Assembly: GCA_900553355.1 (NCBI GenBank) | Contig: USDK01000012.1 | Coordinates: 1 to 51,425, forward strand | Length of the DNA stretch: 51,425 nucleotides | Direction of reading: 5' to 3' | Origin: an uncultured Lachnospiraceae bacterium | GTDB taxonomy: Bacteria > Bacillota > Clostridia > Lachnospirales > Lachnospiraceae | Shown: positions 47,684 to 51,425 of the stretch, piece after piece | Numbering within the stretch: the stretch's first letter is position 1 | How the letters are laid out: each line of letters begins with the position of its first letter | Notes under the pieces: generated by a model | What the model was told of the DNA's origin: nothing | Databases searched by the model: none | What the model saw: only the letters and a program-made list of their open reading frames with translations | Position numbers and translations under genes: made by a program

Positions 47684-50104
47684 TTCTGTCAGATGGATTT
47701 CATTTCCGTCTCCTTCGGCAACCATCTCGTCTTTTGGATCATACTCCTCACTAAGGATCTGATCTGCCACCAGATTCTGCAGAGTAGACTGGATTGCCCT
47801 CCTGAGCGGTCTCGCTCCGAAAGCCGGATCATATCCCTTTTTCACCAGTACATCCACTGCGCTGTCCTCCACTTTCAGATGGACGCCCTGTTTCTCCAGA
47901 CGTCTGATAAATTCATCTGTCATATGAACGGCAATTCTTCTCACATCCTCTTCCTCCAACTGATGGAATACGATGATCTCGTCCAGACGATTTAAGAATT
48001 CCGGCTGGAAGGTCTGCTTTACTTCTTCCATAACACGGCTCCTGATATTTTCTTCTCTCTGGATCTTTTCCGACTGAACCGTATTAAACCCAAGAGACTT
48101 CTTTCCAAGAATATCCCTTGCCCCTACATTGGAGGTCATCACAATGATCGTGTTCTTAAAGCTGACAGTACGTCCCTGAGAATCGGTAAGCCTTCCGTCA
48201 TCCAGTATCTGAAGGAGGGTGTTCCATACATCCGGATGCGCTTTTTCAATCTCATCAAATAATACAATACTATACGGATGCTTTCTTACCTGCTCCGTCA
48301 GCTGTCCTCCCTCATCATGGCCCACATAGCCCGGAGGAGAGCCGATCAGTTTCGAGACGGTGTAGGATTCCATATATTCCGACATATCCATACGGATCAT
48401 GGCATTCTCATCCTGGAACATCGCCTCTGCCAGCGCACGGCAAAGCTCTGTCTTTCCTACTCCGGTAGGTCCCAGGAACAGGAACGAACCCAGTGGCCTG
48501 CCTGGATCCGCCACGCCGGTACGTCCGCGCCGGATCGCTCTTGCCACACTTTTCACTGCTTCATCCTGACCAATCACTCTCTGATGAAGAGTCTCTTCCA
48601 GAGAACGAAGCCGCTCTTTTTCACTCATGGTCATCATAGTCACCGGTATACCGGTCCAGTTTGATACCACGGCTGCAATGTCCTGAGCGCCCACCTGGTG
48701 CTTCTGGTCTTTCTGCCAGTTTTTCTCCTTTTGCTCCAGATCTTCTTCCATTGCTCGTTGCCGGTCTCGCAAAACCGCAGCCTGCTCATAGTCCTGGACG
48801 TCTGCAGCCTTCTTTTTCTCCTTCCGCAGAGATGCGATCTCATCTTCCATCTTCTGAAGTTCTCCCGGGATTGTCAGGCTTTTTGTCCTGATTCTGGAAG
48901 CCGCCTCGTCCATAAGGTCGATGGCCTTATCCGGAAGGAATCTGTCCTGGATATAGCGGTGAGACAGTTCGGCCGCTGCCTTCAGCGCATCATCAGTAAT
49001 GGTCAGGCCATGGAATTCTTCATATTTCTTCCGAAGTCCCTTCAGGATATCTATCGTATCCTCCACAGTAGGCTCTTCCACCGTAATAGGCTGGAATCTC
49101 CTCTCCAAAGCCGCATCCTTTTCGATATGCTGACGGTATTCCGTCCTGGTTGTGGCTCCGATAATCTGTAAGGATCCTCTTGCCAGAACAGGTTTTAAGA
49201 TATTGGCCGCATCCATCGCCTCACTGGTTCCGGCTCCTGCTCCCATGATCGTATGCAGTTCATCCAGAAAGAGGATCACATCCTCTTCCTTCTCTGCCTC
49301 CTCCAGAAAAGCTTTGATCCGCTCTTCAAAATCTCCACGGAATCTGGTGCCGGAAATCATACCCACCAGATCTACAGATATAATTCTTTTCCGCTTCAGG
49401 TTTAACGGAATATGCCCCTTTGCGATCCTCTGGGCCAGACCTTCGATCACCGCCGTTTTCCCTACGCCGGGATCTCCGATCAATACCGGATTGTTCTTGG
49501 TCCGCCTGGATAAAACCTGTACCAGACGTTCCACCACATCATCCCGGCCGATCACCGGATCATAGCCTTCTTCTTCCGCCTGTTTTGTCATATCCCGGCC
49601 GAATTTTTCCAGCATGGATTCTCCTTCTTCCTCCTCTGTATGTACAGTCTCTTCTTCGGCATTCCCGCTGCCGGTCTCATGCTCCAGCTCATTTTTCAGT
49701 TCTTCTGCCGACACATTCAAAGAGCGTAGCAGCTGAGCAGCAGCACATTGATCTGCTTTCAGGATTCCCGCCAGAAGATCTGAAGGCTCCGCCTTCTCCC
49801 GGTCATTTTCTCTTGCCGCCGCCACGGTCTGATACAATACTTCATCCGCCTCGCCGGAAATCTGAATCGCCCGGGAATGAACCTGGGTCACACCGCCGTC
49901 GTAGCGGCGGACATACTCTTCTAACAGCTTATCATCCAGCCCATGTTTCAGAAGAATCTTCTGCACTCTTCCATCTTCTTTTGTCAGTGCCCACAAAAGA
50001 TGCTCGCTTCCAAGGAATCCATGTCCCATCTTAGCAGCCAGCTTAAGCGCTGTCTGAAACACCTCCAGGGCTCTTTGGCTGTATAATTCCAGATTAACCT
50101 TCAT
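47663..50104 (-). CDS. clpC: ATP-dependent Clp protease ATP-binding subunit ClpC
   Basis: AAA+ unfoldase that feeds ClpP and acts as a disaggregase (813 residues). Order: Clp N-domain (1-150) with GSEHLLWAL, NBD1 with Walker A GDPGVGKTA and DELHTIMGAGA, a UVR-type coiled middle domain (about 415-465) typical of ClpC rather than ClpB, and NBD2 with GPTGVGKTEL, IRMDMSEYME and the C-terminal D2-small region. Both ATPase sites look intact. The start ATG lies 11 bases inside the end of mcsA, so translation is coupled. The last codons form one arm of the shared terminator. Confidence 0.95.
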   Translation of the reverse strand: MKVNLELYSQRALEVFQTALKLAAKMGHGFLGSEHLLWALTKEDGRVQKILLKHGLDDKLLEEYVRRYDGGVTQVHSRAIQISGEADEVLYQTVAAARENDREKAEPSDLLAGILKADQCAAAQLLRSLNVSAEELKNELEHETGSGNAEEETVHTEEEEGESMLEKFGRDMTKQAEEEGYDPVIGRDDVVERLVQVLSRRTKNNPVLIGDPGVGKTAVIEGLAQRIAKGHIPLNLKRKRIISVDLVGMISGTRFRGDFEERIKAFLEEAEKEEDVILFLDELHTIMGAGAGTSEAMDAANILKPVLARGSLQIIGATTRTEYRQHIEKDAALERRFQPITVEEPTVEDTIDILKGLRKKYEEFHGLTITDDALKAAAELSHRYIQDRFLPDKAIDLMDEAASRIRTKSLTIPGELQKMEDEIASLRKEKKKAADVQDYEQAAVLRDRQRAMEEDLEQKEKNWQKDQKHQVGAQDIAAVVSNWTGIPVTMMTMSEKERLRSLEETLHQRVIGQDEAVKSVARAIRRGRTGVADPGRPLGSFLFLGPTGVGKTELCRALAEAMFQDENAMIRMDMSEYMESYTVSKLIGSPPGYVGHDEGGQLTEQVRKHPYSIVLFDEIEKAHPDVWNTLLQILDDGRLTDSQGRTVSFKNTIIVMTSNVGARDILGKKSLGFNTVQSEKIQREENIRSRVMEEVKQTFQPEFLNRLDEIIVFHQLEEEDVRRIAVHMTDEFIRRLEKQGVHLKVEDSAVDVLVKKGYDPAFGARPLRRAIQSTLQNLVADQILSEEYDPKDEMVAEGDGNEIHLTEEKEPAY

Positions 50105-50462
50105 GAGAGCACACCTCCTTTTCTATCAGGGCAATATTATCCCGCAGCCTGGCCGCTTCTTCATAATCTTCCTGATTTGCCGCTTCTGTAAGCCGGATGC
50201 GAAGGAGAGATAGTTTCCTTTTCTTCTGCAGGTCTTCTGCAGCTGCATCCGGGAAAGCCCGTTCCCCGTAACGTCTGGGTTCCGGTCTTCCCGGCCACCA
50301 GCCGGAATAATTCCGGAAGGTTTCCGCCTGTCCTGTTGCCACCGCCTGCTGCCACATCCGCTGCAGACAGTCATTGCAGATAGAAATCTGGTAGAGCCCT
50401 CCCATATAGTCGAGATAAAAAACCTTATCGGCCTCATTTTTATTGCAAAATTGACATTTCAT
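50094..50462 (-). CDS. mcsA: McsA-like UvrB/UvrC-motif protein
   Basis: A 122-residue ClpC partner. It starts MKCQFCNKNEADKVFYLDYM and has two CxxC pairs (Cys3/6 and Cys29/32), enough for one zinc site; the Bacillus McsA has four such pairs. A UVR motif closes the protein (LTEAANQEDYEEAARLRDNI), the helix pair that contacts ClpC. The start at 50462 has AGAGGTGA about nine bases upstream; an earlier in-frame ATG lacks a site. It overlaps clpC and has its own promoter. The expected neighbours ctsR and mcsB are absent here. Confidence 0.85.
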   Translation of the reverse strand: MKCQFCNKNEADKVFYLDYMGGLYQISICNDCLQRMWQQAVATGQAETFRNYSGWWPGRPEPRRYGERAFPDAAAEDLQKKRKLSLLRIRLTEAANQEDYEEAARLRDNIALIEKEVCSHEG

Positions 50463-50523
50463 ATCAAAATTCACCTCTTTACTTTGAACTATATATAAAA
50501 ACATTAATAGTTAAGTTTTTAAT

Positions 50524-50552
50524 AAAATAATCCAAAATAATAAAAACGTCAA
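50524..50552 (-). promoter_or_regulatory. Promoter of mcsA-clpC
   Basis: Minus strand TTGACG (50552-50547), 17-base spacer, TATTTT (50529-50524), in an AT-rich gap of about 115 bases. I see no convincing CtsR tandem heptad (GGTCAAA-type) or CIRCE element around it. Confidence 0.6.
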
Positions 50553-50577
50553 TATTTTTGCACATTTTTATACTTTT

Positions 50578-51425
50578 TTAAGAAAATCTGTCAGATAATT
50601 CTACTATTTTTGTCGCAATCCGCTCCTGGAACCTTGCGTCATGTTCCACGATCAGCATCGCAGGTTCATACTTTAACAGAAGTTCTTCTATCTGCATCCG
50701 TGTAAACACATCCACGTAATTCAGAGGCTCATCCCACAGATACAAGTGCGCCGGTGTGAGCAGGCTTTTTGCTATCTGCACCTTTTTCTTCTGTCCTTCT
50801 GAATATTCCCGGAAGTCTTTTTCAAATTGCTCTCTTCCCACTCCCATCTTTCTTAAGACGGTACAGAACAGACTTGCATCCAGCCCTTGTTCTTCACAGC
50901 ATTGTCGGATATTCCCCTTTAAATAGGAGGTGTCCTGACCTACATAAGAAATCACGATCCCTGAAGCCGTCATAAGACGCCCCTGCTCCTGAAAATTCCA
51001 GCTGCTGGATTCTGACCCTGTTCCATATCCGGCTGCCTTCAGGACTGCCTTTATAATCGTAGACTTTCCACATCCATTGGCTCCGTGGAGGAAGACTCGT
51101 TCCCCCCGCCGTATCTCCAACCGGAGATTCTGGAAAAGCCATTCTCCGGCATCCGGATACCTAAGTCCATAGTCTTCCGTTCTGACCAACACGTCTCTGT
51201 GATGAACAAGGGGCTGCATTTTCAGCTCTGTCAGCGTCTCCACGTCTTTTAAAAGCCCTTCTTTTTCCTGAACTGCCTCTTTTTTTCTTCTCTCCAGCGT
51301 CTTAGCACGTTTCATCATCTTTGCGGCCTTATGCCCCACATAGCCCCGGTCCAGTTTGATCCCTGCTTCCTTTGCTAATGTGCGATAAAGAAGTAATAGA
51401 AGTGTAAAAAATTTTGCCGTTCCTA
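50578..51425 (-). CDS. ABC-F family ATPase, C-terminal part (5' end outside window)
   Basis: The second ATPase half of a ribosome-protection-type ABC-F protein. Visible parts are the linker DRGYVGHKAAKMMKRAK, Walker A GANGCGKST, signature REYSEGQKKKVQIAKSL, Walker B LYLWDEPLNYVDVF and IVEHDARFQERI, which resembles the Lsa/Vga type. The frame runs through the window edge, so the first ATPase domain cannot be seen. The outermost 20 or so residues (KFFTLLLLLYRTLAKEAG) are oddly hydrophobic for this linker. ABC-F proteins of this type can give resistance to lincosamides, pleuromutilins or streptogramins, but sequence alone does not show which, if any. Confidence 0.82.
   Translation of the reverse strand, partial: GTAKFFTLLLLLYRTLAKEAGIKLDRGYVGHKAAKMMKRAKTLERRKKEAVQEKEGLLKDVETLTELKMQPLVHHRDVLVRTEDYGLRYPDAGEWLFQNLRLEIRRGERVFLHGANGCGKSTIIKAVLKAAGYGTGSESSSWNFQEQGRLMTASGIVISYVGQDTSYLKGNIRQCCEEQGLDASLFCTVLRKMGVGREQFEKDFREYSEGQKKKVQIAKSLLTPAHLYLWDEPLNYVDVFTRMQIEELLLKYEPAMLIVEHDARFQERIATKIVELSDRFS

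Noticed and set aside
50463..50577. CtsR or CIRCE operator upstream of mcsA
   Set aside because: GTTCAAAGTAAAG only loosely resembles one heptad and there is no second one or CIRCE inverted repeat.

Overview
The window looks like chromosome from a spore-forming, Gram-positive anaerobe of the Clostridia, most likely the Lachnospiraceae. The evidence is a SpoVT sporulation regulator, a SCIFF ranthipeptide with its radical SAM maturase, a fused SecDF, a HemZ-type enzyme, an FMN riboswitch on the rib operon, strong AGGAGG ribosome binding sites and moderate GC. The genus is not resolvable by eye. I see no insertion sequence, prophage, CRISPR array or rRNA. Most genes are on the minus strand; only a tRNA, cdaR, the glycerate kinase gene and marR are on the plus strand.

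Right-to-left reading of the left half: an FMN-riboswitch-controlled riboflavin operon (ribD-ribE-ribBA-ribH, 19177-23000) is followed by apbE and a membrane-bound Cache/GGDEF/EAL protein. A plus-strand tRNA-Ala(CGC) ends at a shared terminator. Then come a flavin reductase, spoVT (candidate sigma-G promoter), a small membrane protein, the six-cysteine SCIFF peptide (47 codons), its maturase, secDF and recJ. The housekeeping run apt-relA-MBL hydrolase-hemZ-hisS-aspS has its own promoter and runs off the left edge.

The centre (23036-44601) is the most interesting part: about 21.5 kb of tightly packed, co-directional genes behind one good promoter. It reads pelD-pelE-pelA-pelF-pelG, the Gram-positive version of the c-di-GMP-controlled Pel exopolysaccharide machine. 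PelG, however, is fused in frame to a CotH kinase domain. Next come a second CotH as a lipoprotein, a VTC-type polyphosphate polymerase domain protein, a DUF4956 membrane protein, a DUF4832 membrane-anchored protein, a DivIVA-like coiled coil, a 1334-residue GGDEF/PAS/GAF/EAL protein and a CheB-CheR-PAS fusion. My reading is a polysaccharide secretion system with its own c-di-GMP receptor (PelD keeps an RxxD site), its own c-di-GMP phosphodiesterase and a phosphotransfer module (CotH/VTC/DUF4956). The Pel core follows known gene families; the coupling to CotH/VTC and the signalling tail is inference.

The right end holds a CdaR-type regulator with a glycerate kinase gene carrying an odd 10-codon in-frame repeat, a cysteine-rich MarR regulator, mcsA-clpC without ctsR or mcsB beside it, and the 3' part of an ABC-F ATPase gene cut by the window edge. 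Intergenic stretches are short. The two of about 300 bases or more (15399-15698 and 22650-23035) are filled by the tRNA with its terminator and by the riboswitch leader.
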